A stretch of DNA of 6,923 nucleotides, taken from NCBI GenBank assembly GCA_031287245.1, contig JAITTD010000198.1, forward strand, positions 1 to 6,923. The letters run 5' to 3'. A program made the translations under genes and the position numbers. Numbering within the stretch: the stretch's first letter is position 1; each line of letters begins with the position of its first letter. Of the stretch, positions 6,566 to 6,923 are shown one piece after another. Source of the stretch: Bacteroidales bacterium (GTDB lineage Bacteria > Bacteroidota > Bacteroidia > Bacteroidales > UBA4181). The notes beneath the pieces were generated by a model. It ran no database searches and was not told the origin of the DNA. It worked only from the letters and a program-made list of their open reading frames with translations.

Positions 6566-6923
6566 TCATTCCAAAATGGTATATTCCAGCGGTAAAGATT
6601 CAACAGCATCTAAAGCGCCTTCGGGCAAAAACGTGGTGACCACAGAAAACGTTTCTCCCGCTTTTACATTGGGAATTACGGTTTGGTCTTCCGTGTTCTC
6701 CACTTGAATGTTGTTATTTACCGGAGATAACGGATCGGTATAGTCCTTGAAATATACTGTCGTGTATTGCACCGCTTCATTATCCACCAATCCCCAGTCT
6801 ATGGTCAAATTGCCTTCAGCACCCAACTTTGAGGACTTCACCGTTCTGCTCATCAGCGAGGCAATATACCTGTCGCCGTAAACATTTACGGTCGTGCTGA
6901 CGGGTAAAGAATGATTGTTCTCT
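6566..6923 (-). CDS. DUF4998-type protein, C-terminal part
   Basis: The last 118 residues of a gene that enters from the right edge; the frame is open to base 6923, so the ATG at 6851-6853 is internal. The stretch VYGDRYIASLMSRTVKS, then GNLTIDWG, a beta-rich segment with VQYTTVYFKDY, and PNVKAGETFSVVTTFLPEGALD resemble the second half of DUF4998. From memory, that domain occurs in Bacteroidota lipoproteins encoded near glycan-utilisation genes. Each half looks like a fibronectin- or Ig-like beta sandwich. The protein ends in EYTILE with TGA at 6566-6568, just after the domain, so no C-terminal discoidin or T9SS domain is attached. A lipoprotein signal would be expected at the unseen N-terminus. 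The function is unknown; a role in surface glycan binding is inference only. Confidence 0.75.
   Translation of the reverse strand, partial: ENNHSLPVSTTVNVYGDRYIASLMSRTVKSSKLGAEGNLTIDWGLVDNEAVQYTTVYFKDYTDPLSPVNNNIQVENTEDQTVIPNVKAGETFSVVTTFLPEGALDAVESLPLEYTILE

Noticed and set aside
6406..6639. 77-codon open frame on the + strand starting ATG
   Set aside because: No recognised motif and no convincing promoter; its last 74 bases lie opposite the DUF4998 coding end. Best explained as a chance frame.

Overview
The window looks like a piece of a Bacteroidota genome, probably Bacteroidales-like. The signs are a C-terminal type IX secretion (T9SS) sorting domain, the end of a DUF4998-type surface protein, a Tat-exported Gfo/Idh/MocA oxidoreductase, starts without Shine-Dalgarno sequences behind A/T-rich leaders, and promoter-like TTTG ... 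TAnnTTTG pairs. The species cannot be named from the sequence.

Layout. At the left edge (1-747, + strand) is the 3' end of a secreted protein: two nearly identical 84-residue BIG2 (bacterial Ig-like) repeats, then a T9SS type A sorting domain. A perfect 20-base palindrome (756-775) separates it from a convergent small Cys-rich protein gene (805-1053, -), which has its own promoter-like sequence. A clear Rho-independent terminator (1187-1224, - strand) follows the Gfo/Idh/MocA gene (1250-2584, -). Next upstream on the same strand are a single-polypeptide restriction-modification enzyme (2612-5038, -) and a class I/II aminotransferase (5103-6299, -). At the right edge (6566-6923, -) is the 3' end of a DUF4998-type protein.

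The most notable gene is the 808-residue restriction-modification protein. It joins an HsdR-N-type PD-(D/E)XK nuclease domain, an HsdM-type adenine methyltransferase and one HsdS-type target recognition domain, with no helicase/translocase and no separate hsdR or hsdS gene in the window. It is A/T-richer than the genes on either side, and its recognition domain is the most A/T-rich part. This suggests an acquired defence gene whose specificity module may have been exchanged separately.

Apart from the restriction-modification protein, which is self-contained, no shared pathway links the genes. The aminotransferase, oxidoreductase and surface proteins look like ordinary host genes. No tRNA, rRNA, CRISPR array, transposase or complete insertion sequence was seen. 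I did not find a convincing new multi-gene system; the compact restriction-modification gene is the best candidate for closer study.
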